Positions 1 through 10,832 of a stretch of 64,000 nt of DNA are shown piece after piece. The position numbers were made by a program, and so were the translations under genes. The stretch comes from Protula sp. h YS-2021 (lineage: Eukaryota > Annelida > Polychaeta > Sabellida > Serpulidae), in NCBI GenBank assembly GCA_949752745.1, contig OX457025.1, forward strand, positions 50,861,098-50,925,097, read 5' to 3'. The notes beneath the pieces are model-generated. The model had not been told where the DNA came from, ran no database searches, and was given only the letters and a program-made list of their open reading frames with translations. Position 1 is the first letter of the stretch. Each line of letters starts with the position of its first letter.

Positions 1-1202
1 AAAAACACAATGAAGTCTGATTTTTATTTTTTATTTTATTACATATTTTATTAAACAACTAAAATTTAAAATCCTAAAAAAAGTCTCAAGGCCCTTTTGT
101 CCAACTTTTCATTTAGGGCCGTTTTGGGAAAGGCCTTTTTGGAAAAGGCCGTTTTGGGAAAGGCCCTTATTTCCAAGGCCCTTTTGTCCAAGGCCCTTCT
201 GTCTGGATACCATCATTTTGATATGCACAAGTCGTTAGGATCACGATGGTATTAGTTTCGAGTTCGTTTGAAGTCTTTTTGATAGATTTTGCTTATGTTT
301 TTAGTAAAAGGGATATCTCAGAAGCCAGACTTTGAACTTTCAAGTTTTATGTAGTATATGATAGAGCTCACTGAGATGGGAAGGATGGTAGTAATTTCGG
401 TTTTTGGAACTTTTAGTTGTCTTTGAGACGAGTAAAAAAGTATTTAGAAATAACGTAAATTGCAACCGATAATGCCGCTTTGTAAAGGAGTTCGTGATCG
501 TTTCAAAAACATAGCTTTTTTTCCTTTGTAACTCGGAACAAATGCTTTGGGCAAGTACTTTCCTATTTTTTCTTGGTTTAGGCGCGAAACACTTTGACAG
601 GTCGCATTTTTAATTAGCGGCCGCTGTTCTGCCAGCAAGTATACAAGGAGCGAAGTTGTTGCACCGGCAGCACTTGACTTTTCGGAAGCATAGAGGTGTG
701 AGTCTAAATGGTGCAGAGGGAGTTGCTATTGTAGCGCAGTCGAACGAAGTCTTTGGATAAATTATGTTAACAGTTGATGTTTCGAAAGCATAGCGGCCAC
801 ACGTCAGGTGTGAGTTCTAATGGTGCAAAGGGAGTTGCCATTGTGGTGTTTCAACGGAGCACTGCAAGTAATCTTGGAAAAAGTTTCGTTGAGGATAAAT
901 GGTACCTACATTGCCGATTTCGTTCAGTATTGGATAAGTAAAAGGTTATAACTGTCAAATCTTGGATAATTGTAGATCTTGTTGAACTGTTGGAAGAATA
1001 AAGATTTAAACGGCAATCTGAAGTTTTGTTGAATGGCCTTGCCTCTCAACTAGAAGTCAACGTTAAGATCCGCACATTTCGTTAAAGGCAACTTTTGACA
1101 CTCGCTAATCAAGAGTTAAAATGTGCACTTAAAAATGGAAACAGGACAACTGCCACCGACAATTCCCACCTGCCAACTCCCACTCCGACAATTTCCACCC
1201 GT
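1..1202. other. unassigned AT-rich DNA with short direct repeats
   Basis: No coding exon or known element is visible. Positions 85-205 hold a short tandem motif, AAGGCC followed by CTTTTG or GTTTTG, in about eight imperfect copies. Two paragraphs near 655-720 and 780-850 repeat the phrase GGTGTGAGT...AATGGTGCA, so they are an old local duplication. From 1140 a C-rich tandem repeat (GACAATTCCCACC, GCCAACTCCCAC) begins; it continues after the MITE to about 1675. Confidence 0.4.
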
Positions 1203-1210
1203 GCCAATTC

Positions 1211-1609
1211 TAGTGATGTGATCCGTCACTGATGGGTCCGGTTCGGTTCGGTTTCGGGTTTTAAAGAAAAATCCGCGTTTTTTTCGGTTCGGTTTCGGTT
1301 TTTCAGACTATGCAAATATATATAAATTAAAGATATCCCAAGTAATTTCCTGCTTTTATTCTAGAATGTGATAAGGAAACACTTTGCTTAACTAAAAAAA
1401 GGAACTCATCTGGAAGTGTAAAATAATGCTGCGCTAAAATATTGAGCTGAAACATTCATAGCAGTTAAAAATGGTCCTGAGAAAAACAAAAATAATGTTA
1501 ATTAAAAACCGAAAAAATGAACCGCCGTTTTCCACAGAGTACGGTTCGGTTTAACCGAACCGCCACCTTCACGGTTAACCGTCCCAAACGGTAAACCGTC
1601 ACATCCCTA
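1211..1609. mobile_element. hAT-type MITE with 8-bp target duplication
   Basis: The element begins TAGTGATGTGA and ends TCACATCCCTA, an inverted pair with one mismatch. It is flanked on both sides by GCCAATTC (1203-1210 and 1610-1617), a perfect 8-bp duplication typical of hAT transposases. The subterminal regions carry repeated CGGTTCGGTTT on the left and the complementary AACCGAACCG and GGTTAACCG on the right, as expected for transposase-binding repeats. There is no coding capacity, so it is non-autonomous. It sits inside a C-rich tandem repeat that resumes after the insertion. Confidence 0.85.
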
Positions 1610-1617
1610 GCCAATTC

Positions 1618-2851
1618 CCACTCCGACAATTCCCACCCGTGCCAACTCCCACCCGAGCCAATTACCACCTGTTCGAAATGTAAATGTGCACGAAAATATT
1701 ACAGCTTTGAATTTTCTGTTTTCGATTGAAGTCGTGTGAACTTGCATTAAATGTAATTTGCTTCTTTTGAGGCATAGTAATCAATCATGTCCTTCAACCT
1801 GTTCAGTTTCATCCGCATTATACTGGGTCCATTTCAATTGCAGTCGCGCTTCTAATACCTGATATTGCTAGAAGCAATTAATTTTCGACTTTGGTGAATG
1901 ATGGATTATGATGGGGTGACAGAACTATAGTATTTGGAATATTTTACACTGATAGTTTAGAAATATTGAACAGTGAATTTTTCAGGATATTATTTCGTGG
2001 AATTATTTTTCTTCGTGTACTGGATACGTTAATTGTGAAATAAACATATTTGTAATGATACAGTTTTATTTTTAATGAAACAGGTGGAAGTTTGTACGGT
2101 TGGTAGTTTGTCGGGTGGGACTCCTTAAAAATAAATTGGTAGTTCTACAAATTATCAACACAATGAATAGACAGTCCATATTCGAGAACTCGAACTATTC
2201 GGTAACTCGAACACTTTTGCTCGGTCCCGTTCTTTTTTTCACTGTAAGCCTTATAGCATATTCGATAACTCGAACTATCAATAACTCGAAGCTTTTTGGG
2301 TGGCTTAAATCTGTGTGTTTGTAATAATGCTATAAATAATGTATGATTATTTACTTTTAAAACGGTGCAAGTGACGTGAAACTGCGGGGCTCTTTTGCGC
2401 CTCGCCTATCCTATAATCTTTGTTTAAATATCAAACGCTTTCAGCCGGCAAAAGATGTTAACAAAGTGTCACTATGTGTGTTCGCTGTTGCTTCAGGGAT
2501 TTAAAAATCCGGCGCGATGGCGCCTCAACCCATAAGGGATGTTTGCAAAGTGTCACTCTCTATCTGTTCAGTTTTTCTATAGGGAGTAAAATCTGGCTTT
2601 AAAAGCGGGACCTTTATCTACCACGTCATTCGCAATCTGCAAGCGCAAAAACAGCAGCTCGTTAGCAAAGAAAACCCGCCGTCCCACCCAATGCTCTTTG
2701 ATTAAAGTATGTTATAAAATTTTAACTTGTCAGTAGTATGTGTAGTGGACAAAGTTATGTTGAAAGCTATATAAGTTTTAATAATTTTCCATGTGTTGCC
2801 ATGTTATTGCTGGAGTCTATTAAAGAAACATTATCCAAACCGCTTCTTTTT
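1618..2851. other. unassigned DNA with TTCGAGTTA-type repeats
   Basis: No gene is recognised. Positions 2175-2300 contain several copies of TATTCGAnAACTCGAAC, a motif that recurs at 7060-7150 and 31690-31910. It resembles the ends of common Tc1/pogo-type MITEs, but no clean terminal pair is visible. A duplicated phrase, AAAGTGTCACT, occurs near 2464 and 2552. Confidence 0.3.
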
Positions 2852-2949
2852 AGCCCAGCTTGCGTTACACGTAAGCTTGGGTATTCCTATCGGTTTGCGA
2901 GTGGCGTCTGTTAGTTAGTTAGTTAGTTGTTTATTTAGTAAACTTTGGT

Positions 2950-4430
2950 TCAAAATGCACCTCCTCCTCCTACAATTTTGATCCGATGTTATTTACTTTT
3001 GGTATGAGGCATCGCTAAGGGGTCATGCATACGGCTTGTGCTTTTTTAGTCGATGGGGTGAATTTTTAATTTTTGGCGAATTTTTGAAGAAAAAATTTTA
3101 AAACGTATCTCCTCCTGCATTTTTTATCCGATTTCATTTATTTTTGGTATGAAGCACCCCTAAAGGGTCGCGCATACGGCTTGTGGTTTTTTAGTCAATC
3201 GAATAATTTTTGTATTTTTGGGTAATTTTTTAAAGCAAAAATTTCGAAAATAATTCAAAATGCATCTACTCCTACAGTTTTGATTCGATATCATTTATTT
3301 TTGGTGTGTTGTATCCCTAAGCGGTCTTGCATACGGCTAGTGTTTTTCTAGTCGATCGGGTGATTTTTGAATTTTTGGCGAATTTTTGAAGAAAATTTTT
3401 TAAACTGTATCTCCTTCTATATTTTTGATCCGATGTCATTTATTTTTGGTATGAGGCACCACTGAAGGGTCGTGCATACGGCTTGTGCTTTTTTAGTCGA
3501 TCGGACAATTTTTGTATTTTTGGGGAATTTTTGAAGCAAAAATTTCAAACATAATTCAAAATGCATCTACTCGAACAATTTTGATTCGATGTCATTTATT
3601 TTTGTTGTGAGTCATCCCTAAGCGTTCATGTATACGGCTTGTGCCTTTTTTAGTCGATCGGGTGATTTTTGAATTTTTGGCGAATTTTTGAAGAAAAATT
3701 TATAAAATGTATCTCCTCCTACATTTTCGATCCGATATCATTTATTTTTGATATGAGGCACCACTAAAGGGTCATTCATACGTTTGTGCTTTTTCAGTTG
3801 ATCGGATAATTTTTGTATTTTTAGTGAGTTTTTGAAGAAAAAAGTTCAGGATGCATTTGCCCCTACAGTGTTGACCGGATTTCTTTCTTTCTTTCTTTTT
3901 TTTTTTTTGGTATGAGACATTCCTAAGGGGTCGAGTATACGGCTTGCGCTTTTTTAGTCGATCAGAAGTTTTTGTATTTTTAGGGAATTTTTGAAGTAAA
4001 AAATTTAAAAATGCATTTCCTCCTACAGTTTCATTTATTTTTGGTATGGGGCATCTTTAGGTGGGTCGGGCATACGGCTTTTGCTATTTGACTCGACTTT
4101 GAAATTTTTGATTGTTGGGGGGATTTTTGATGAAAATACCTCAAAATGCATCTTCTCCTACACTTTTGATCATACATAACTTATTTTGGGGCTGAGGCGT
4201 GCCTAGGGTGTCGTGAATACGGTCTGTGCTTTTTGAGTCGATCAGGGAATTTTTGGGAAATTTTTGAAGAAAAATTAAAAATGTATTTCCTCCTACAGTT
4301 TTAATAAGATTTCATTTATTTTTTTATATGAGCCGTCTCTAGGGGATCATGCATACTGCTTGTGCTTTTTGAGTGAATTGGAAAACGTTTGATTTTTTTC
4401 GGAAGTTTTGAAAAAAAATGAATCTCTTCC
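2950..4430 (+). repeat. tandem array, ~150-bp unit, inside element A copy 1
   Basis: Units are recognised by the ordered phrases ATCTCCTCCTACA, GATCCGATGTCATTTATTTTTGGT, GAGGCA, CATACGGCTTGTGC and TTTTTAGTCGATCGG. CATACGGCTTG recurs near 3028, 3172, 3475, 3632 and 3930, giving a period of about 145-157 bp. Units diverge from each other, so this is an old array. Confidence 0.75.
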
Positions 4431-6300
4431 TACAGCGCATAAACGCAAGTTAAATGAACTTGCGCAGTAGTTAGATTTAACAACCGCGCATCGACGCCAG
4501 GTAAATAAACATGCGCAATGGTCCAAAATTAGCACCGCGCATCGATGCAAGTTAAATAAACATGCGCATTGGTTCGAAATGTGAACCGCGCATCGAAGGA
4601 AGCTAACTAAACATGCAAACTGGTCCTAAATTAGCACCGCGCATCAACGCAAGTTAAATAAACATGCGCACTGGTTCGAAAAAGAACCACGCATCAACGC
4701 GAGTTGAATAGACATGCGCAGTGGTCCGAAATGCGAACCGCGCATCAACGCAACCCAAGGAAACATACGCACTGGTCCGAAATGCAAACCGCACATCGAG
4801 GCAAGTTAAATAAACATGCGCAGTGGTCCGAAATGCGAACTGCACATCAACGCAAGTTAAATAAACATGTGCACTGGTCCAAAATGCGGACCACGCATCA
4901 GCACAAGTTAAATAATCATGCGCACTGGTGGAAAATGCGAATCGCTCATCGACGCAAGCTAAATAATCAAACAAACTGGTCAGAAATGGGAACCGAGCAT
5001 TAACGCAAGTTAAAAAAAAAACGTGCGCACTGGTTCTAAATGCGAAAAACACATCGACACAAGTTAAATAAGCAAGCACACTGTACCAAAATTAGCACCG
5101 TCCATCAACGCAAGTTAAATAAACAAGCAACGGTTCGAAATGCGAACTGCGCATTAACGCAAATTGAATAAAATGCTCACTATTCACAATAAGAACTGCG
5201 CATCAGCACAACTTAAATAAACATGCGCTCTGGTCCGGAATAAGAACTGCGCATCAACTAAAGGTAAAGAAATATGCGCATTGGCCTGAAATAAAAACCG
5301 CACATCGAAGCACGATAAATAAACATGCGCAGTGGTTGGAAATGCGAACCACGCACCAACACAAGTTTAATAAACGTTTGCACTGGTCCAAAATAAGCGC
5401 CGCGCATGAACGCAAGATCAATATGCGCACTGATCCGAAAAAAGAATCGCGCATCCACTCAACCCAAAGAAACATGCGCACTGGTCCGAAGTGAGCACCA
5501 CGCATCAACCCAAGTTTAAAAAACATGCGCACTGGTTCTAAATGCGAAAAACACATCGACACAAGCTAAATAAGCAAGCACACTGAACCAAAATTAGCAG
5601 TGTCCATCAACGCAAGTTAAATAAACACGCACACTGGTCCGAATTGCGAACCGCACATCAGCGCAAGTTAAATAAACATTTGCACTGGTCCAAACTAAGT
5701 ACAGAGCATCAACACAAGTTAAATAAACATGCGCACTGGTGGAAAATGCGAACCGCTCATCAACGCAAGCTAAATAAGCAAGCACACTGGACCAAAATAA
5801 GCACCGTACATCAAATCAAGTTAAATAAATATGTGCAGTGGTTCGAAGTGCGAATTGCGCATTAACGCAACTTAAATAACATGCGCACTATTAAAATAAG
5901 AACTGCGCATCAACGCAACTTAAATAAACATGCGCACTGGTCCAGGATAAGAACCGCGCATCAACTCAAGTTAAAGAAATATGTGCATTGGCCTGAAATT
6001 CGAATCGCGCATCAACGCAAGTTAAATAAAAATGCGCAGTGGTTCGAAATGTGAACCACGCGCCAACGCAAGCTAAATAAACATTTGCATTGGCCCAAAA
6101 TAAGAACCGCCCAACACAAGGTGAAAAATTATGGGCGCTGGTCCGAATTGCGAACCGCACATCAATGCAAGTTAAATAAACATGTGCACTTTTTCAAAAT
6201 GAGAGCTGCACATCAACGCAAATTAAATAAACATGCGCACTTGTCTGAATAAGAACCGCGCATCGAGGCAAGCTACATAAATATGTGCACTGGTCCGAAA
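4430..6300 (+). repeat. 51-bp minisatellite array 1
   Basis: About 36 imperfect copies of a 51-bp unit, built from the phrases GCGCATCAACGCAAG, TTAAATAAACATGCG and CACTGGTCCGAAATGCGAACC. Because 51 is 17 codons, several frames stay open on both strands and translate as a 17-residue repeat like KLNKHAHWSEMRTAHQR. Mutations between copies do not avoid stops or favour silent sites by eye, so I read it as non-coding. Related arrays lie at 14050-14410, 21225-22470 and 43905-45060, always beside the same family A 3' end. Confidence 0.9.
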
Positions 6301-6563
6301 TGCGAGCGTTGTTTGAAGGTATCTATGGCAGACTATCCAGTCTACCAGAGATACAAAAAATCTGTTTCCCAATTTTCTGGGAAAGATCTTTGTATGCATT
6401 TATCGGTCTATGTTCGGGTCCGGTGCTAAATTAATTATTGAGCTAGCTCTTTGCCGTCTCATCTTTTGCAGCCCAATTTTTCAGGGAAATTCCCTTGCTC
6501 ATGCACGCTGGAATTGGTCTTATTGCTTTTCGTAAGCTGGGACTTTGTCCGTGGACAAACTTG

Positions 6564-7337
6564 TTTAAAAAGCTAATAAAGCAAAGTACTGTTCTGTTCT
6601 TAGAGAACCCAGTTTCGGCAGTCGAAAACGGTTTGTTTGCCTGCTAAAAGTGATTTTTCCAAGTGGCAGCGGCTCTCTTTCGAGGGGTTTTCGTTGTGTC
6701 TGACCGTTCCAGTGGAGGCAAGCTTTCGGTTGCAATGTTTTGGGTGTAAACTATAAAGACATAATGAGGGAAAACATCAAAATTTTATTATTTTTTTTTT
6801 TTGGGATATGCAAGCTTTCAATGATAAAAGTTCATAAAATCTTTTATAAAATTGTTTTACCAGCCTGTAAATATTTTTCTACAAAATGATTTTGTTGATT
6901 CTTGCCAGTTTATTTCAGTTGTCTGTTTATTACCGTTATACTAACAAATTGAGTCCAATCGCAAAAAACTTCCACAAGTTTCTTATTTAGAAATACAGGC
7001 CGTAAAAGTAAGAAAAATGCCTTTTTTGTTTAAATTCAAATTTTTTGCCCTGAAATTACTTCGAGTTAAGAGAATTCGAAGTGACCGAAGTTTTATAAGA
7101 CTTATGTAGTGAATAAAAGCAAGTTTTCGAGTAAAACGTGTTCGAGTGAATGAGGTACTACTGTACGCTTATATAAATAGATTTGTACCGAAAAGTCTAG
7201 ACCGAACTTACGAAAATCCAGTTTTACAAAAACATATTCGAAAATTTTTTAAAAATCATTTGATGGCTTTTTAAATTTAAAGTAAGAATGTTGAAATAAA
7301 ATTGAAATTTTGATGTTTTTCCGTAATGATTTTTTTT
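6564..7337. other. unassigned AT-rich DNA
   Basis: No exon or complete element is seen. Positions 7060-7150 contain TTCGAGTTAAGAGAATTCGAAG and related motifs like those at 2175-2300, probably a MITE remnant. Positions 6600-6760 are unique in the window. Confidence 0.3.
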
Positions 7338-9955
7338 AGACCAGCCGACTTTCTCGCGTTGGTCTTATCACATCAGTAGAAGGGTTATCCGTCGTCTGTA
7401 TGTACGTATGTACGTGTGTATACTTTTACTTAAAAAATGCGTCTTCTCCTTCAGTTTTATCGGATTCTTTTCAAATTTTGTGTGAATGTTCTCTAGATAG
7501 GCCTCTCTTCACAAATTACTTTTTTTGGCGATGCGCCAAAAATTGGCCAAATGCGGGGCATTTGAAATTTTTTGGTTGCCAATTTGCAAAATGCTTCTTC
7601 AACAACCTTGATAAGATTTTCTTTAAATTTTGTGCGAATATTCTCTTGGTAGACCTCTTTTCAAAAATTAATTTTTTCGCGATCCGCGTGTAATTGGCCA
7701 AAGGGGGACATTTTTAAAAAATTTTCGGATGCCAATTTTCAGTATGCTTCTAATCTTGTCCCACGATTTTGAATGGATTTCTTTCAAATTCCGAATGATC
7801 TCTAGGTAGGCCTTTCTTGAAAATTTACGTTTTTTTTTTTTGGCGATCCGGCAAAAATTGGTTAAATGGGAGGCATTTAGATTCTTTTCGTTGCCTGTTT
7901 TCAATATGCTACTTTCCACGCAATTTTGATCAGATCTTCTTTAAATTCTGTGCGATTTTTTCTAGGTAGGCCTCTTATGAAAATTGTCTTTTTTATCGAT
8001 CCACCAAAAGATGGTTAAATGGAGCGCATTTTTAATTTCTTCATAGCCAGTTTTCAAAATACTTCAAATCCCACAATTTGGATCGGCCAAAACGTTCCCA
8101 AAGCAAAATTTGTCGTAGTGGAAGTGGAATCGAGTACAAGACGTCCCCGGCCATAAGTTTCCCGGTCATAAAGTCCCCGGCCATAATCTCTCCAAAGGAA
8201 TTTAAGACCAAATCATCCCAAAGCTAAAAAACGTATGATAACCTAAATTAATGCTTTATTAAGCTTTACCATGGCCGTAATGTCCCTGGCCATAAGGTCC
8301 GCAAATGAATTCAGGGCCAAAACGTCCTAAGGTAAAATTTCTGTGGAAACCAAGACAGCACGTCCCCGGCCAAAAAGAACTCGGCCATAAGGCCCCCACA
8401 TGAATCCAAAACTTTCCCAAAGAAAAAAACTTATGATCACCTAAATTAGCAACTTATTAAGCTTTAGCCCAGTCAGGAAATACGGGGCCATAAGGTCCCC
8501 GAGTGAATTTAGGGCCAAAACGTCCCAAAAGTTAAAACGTACAACATAAATCAAAGCTTCATTAAGCTCTACACCAGCCATAATGGCGCCTGCCATGTGA
8601 TTCCGAAATGAATTTAAGATCAAAACGTCCCCAAAGCCAAAACAAGTTATGATTAAGTTAACGCTTTGTTAAGCTTTCCGTGGCTACAGGGTGCCCGGCC
8701 ATAAAATACCGGCCATAAAGTTCCCAAATGAATTTAGGGTCAAAACATCCCCAAAGCTAAAATATGTGATAACCTAAATTAAAGCTTTATTAAGTTTTAC
8801 CCCGGCCATAAGGTACCCAGCCATAATGTCCGGGCCGTAGGATCCCCATAGGATTTTAGGGCCAAAACGTCCCAAAGCAAAATTTCTCGTGGAAACCAGG
8901 ACAACACGTCCCCGGCCAAAAAATACCCGGCCATTAGGTTCCCGGTCATAAGGTCCAAAAATGGCCAAAACGTCCCTGAAGAAATAAAACGTCTAACCAA
9001 AACATCCCTAAAGCAAAAAAAAAAAAAAAAAAAACAAAAAACGTGTGATTACCTAAATTAACGCTTTAGTAAGCTTTGCACCAGCCATGATGTGCCTGGC
9101 CATTGGGTCCCCAAATAAACTTGCGGCCAAAACCTCCCAAAAGGTGAACAAACGTATGATAACCTAAATTAATGCTTTATTAAGCTTTATCCCAGTCATC
9201 AGGTCCCTGGGCATAAGGTTTCCAAATAAATTTAGACCCAAAATCCGCCAAATGAATTAAAGCCAACGCGTCCCCAAAACAAAATGTGCTGTGGAATCCA
9301 GGACAGCACGTGCTCGAGCATAAAGTCCCCGGCCAAAACATTCCCGACCATACGGTCCCCGGTCATAAGGTCCTGAATGTGGCGCTAAAACGTTCCCATA
9401 GCAAAATTTGTCGTAGTGGAAGTGGAATCGAGTACAAGACGTCCCCGGCCATAAGGTTCCCGGTCATAAAGTCCCCGGCCATAATCTCTGCAAAGGAATT
9501 TAAGACCAAATCATCCCAAAGCTAAAAAACGTATGATAACCTAAATTAATGCTTTATTAAGCTTTATCATGGCCGTAATGTCCCTGGCCATAAGGTCCGC
9601 AAATGAATTCAGGGCCAAAACGTCCAAAAGTAAAATTTCTGTGGAAACCAAGACAGCACGCCCCCGGCCAAAAAGAACTCGGCCATAAGGTCCCCACATG
9701 AATCCAGAACTTTCCCAAAGAAAAAACTTATGATCGCCTAAATTAGCAACTTATTAAGCTTTAGCCCAGTCAGGAAATACGGGGCCATAAGGTCCCCGAG
9801 TGAATTCAGGGCCAAAACGTCCCCAAAGCTAAAACGTATAACATAAATCAAAGCTTCATTAAGCTCTACACCAGCCATAATGGCGCCTGCCATATGATTC
9901 CGAAATGAATATAAGGTCAAAACGTCCCCAAAGCCAAAACAAGTTATGATCGGAA
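7338..9955 (+). mobile_element. Helentron-like element, family C copy 1 (3' end not found)
   Basis: It starts after TTTTTTT with AGACCAGCCGACTTT and a weakly conserved partner arm (GTTGGTCT), then TATCACATCAGTAGAAGGG and repeats of TATGTACG, the 5' signature of family C. The body has ~150-bp units (TGGCGATCCGCCAAAAATTGG) to about 8100, then ~95-bp units rich in CCGGCCATAAGGTCCCC. The usual 3' end (TCGGCTGGTC, hairpin, CTTG) is not seen before 10 kb, so this copy is truncated or its end is lost. Confidence 0.6.
8100..9950 (+). repeat. ~95-bp tandem repeat with higher-order duplication
   Basis: The unit contains GGCCATAAGGTCCCCAAATG, AATTTAGGGCCAAAACGTCC and a CCTAAATTAACGCTTTATTAAGC-like stretch. 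The block 8105-8650 is repeated nearly base for base at about 9400-9950, so a ~1.3-kb segment duplicated after the units had diverged. Related units appear at 19795-19850 and 26690-28110. Confidence 0.75.
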
Positions 9956-10339
9956 AAAATTTGACAAAATGGCGGACTTTTGAAAATCGGCACTGGACTT
10001 AGCGTATATACGGCAGTCTCACCCGCCTACAGGGAACATTAATAAATGAATTCGTTTCATATTTTGTACACGGCTTCTCTGGACCCTTCCGCAGTTCAGT
10101 GACCAAGAATTTTCCGGATTGGGTAAAAATTGACAAAATGGTGGCCTTTTGAAAATTGGCGCTGTACTTAGCGTACCTACGACAGTCTCACACGCCTACT
10201 AGTTAATGGATTGATTCGTTTAAATGTTAGACACTACGCCTACCTATCCTTCCACTTTTAAATTTTGCGTTGTCAACACGCAACAGCCTTACATACACCA
10301 TATTCCCCACGGGGGATAGACGTACTCCTCGAGACGTAG
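9956..10339. other. unassigned DNA with a two-fold ~160-bp repeat
   Basis: The phrase TTGACAAAATGGCGG...TTTTGAAAATCGGC...GCAGTCTCACCCGCCTA occurs at 9960-10030 and again at 10130-10200. No terminal structure or coding exon is visible. Confidence 0.35.
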
Positions 10340-10740
10340 TCAAGTTACACTTGGGGCCACCAAAAAATACGATTCTGAACTCTTAAAACTCAAAATTGAG
10401 CATGAACTAGGAGGTCAAGATCACTGAGGTACGTCTTGCAGATCGCCTTTTAGGCCCAGAAAGCCCACATAAGCCCAGAATGGGTCCATCTCTAACCGTT
10501 TACGAGATAATGGTCAACTTTCGGTTTTTCACCTTGACCATGACCGAGGAGGTCAAGGTCGTCAAGAAACCTCTTACATATCGTCTTTAGGCCCAAAGGG
10601 TCGAACATGAGCTCAAAATTTTTTTTAACCTATTTGAGGTAATGGTCATGGTAAAAAATGCGGATTTCATGTCTCCTAATCCTCTATTATGGAGCTAGAT
10701 TTCATCTTTCTATGTGAAATAGCTCAAACTAAAACATTTA
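10340..10740 (-). repeat. ~115-bp unit repeat, inverted relative to 62330-62930
   Basis: Units contain ACCTTGACC, GAGGTCAAGG, TCTTTAGGCCCAAAGGGTCG and GGAAGTT-like phrases. The same phrases in reverse complement form a longer array at 62330-62930. Even the edge (ACACTTGGGGCCACC, then AATACGATTCTGAACTC) has its counterpart near 62880-62920. Confidence 0.7.
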
Positions 10741-10747
10741 AAAAATG

Positions 10748-10748
<1 letters not shown>

Positions 10749-10831
<83 letters not shown>

Positions 10832-10832
10832 T
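10749..10832. repeat. (TA)n(TG)n microsatellite
   Basis: About 35 uninterrupted TA dinucleotides followed by TG dinucleotides. Confidence 0.95.

Larger units (their letters stand above)
2852..6563 (+). mobile_element. Helentron-like non-autonomous element, family A copy 1
   Basis: The 5' end follows a T-run and is a near palindrome (CCAGCTTGCG, loop, CGTAAGCTTGG). The inverted partner CGTAAGCTGGG lies at 6531-6541, inside the 3' end. It is followed by the hairpin TTTGTCC GT GGACAAA (6544-6559) and the terminus CTTG before TTT. This asymmetric terminal inverted repeat plus 3' hairpin, with no target duplication, matches Helentron-associated non-autonomous elements. The interior has about nine tandem units of roughly 145-157 bp (2950-4430), marked by GCATACGGCTTGTGC, then a 51-bp minisatellite. 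No Rep/helicase is encoded. Confidence 0.75.

Noticed and set aside
4654..6160. Open frames over the 51-bp array as a repeat protein
   Set aside because: The period is a multiple of three, several frames are open on both strands, and copies accumulate stops and changes at all codon positions.
4430..6300. CRISPR-like array
   Set aside because: Whole units vary along their length with no repeat/spacer division, and the genome is eukaryotic.
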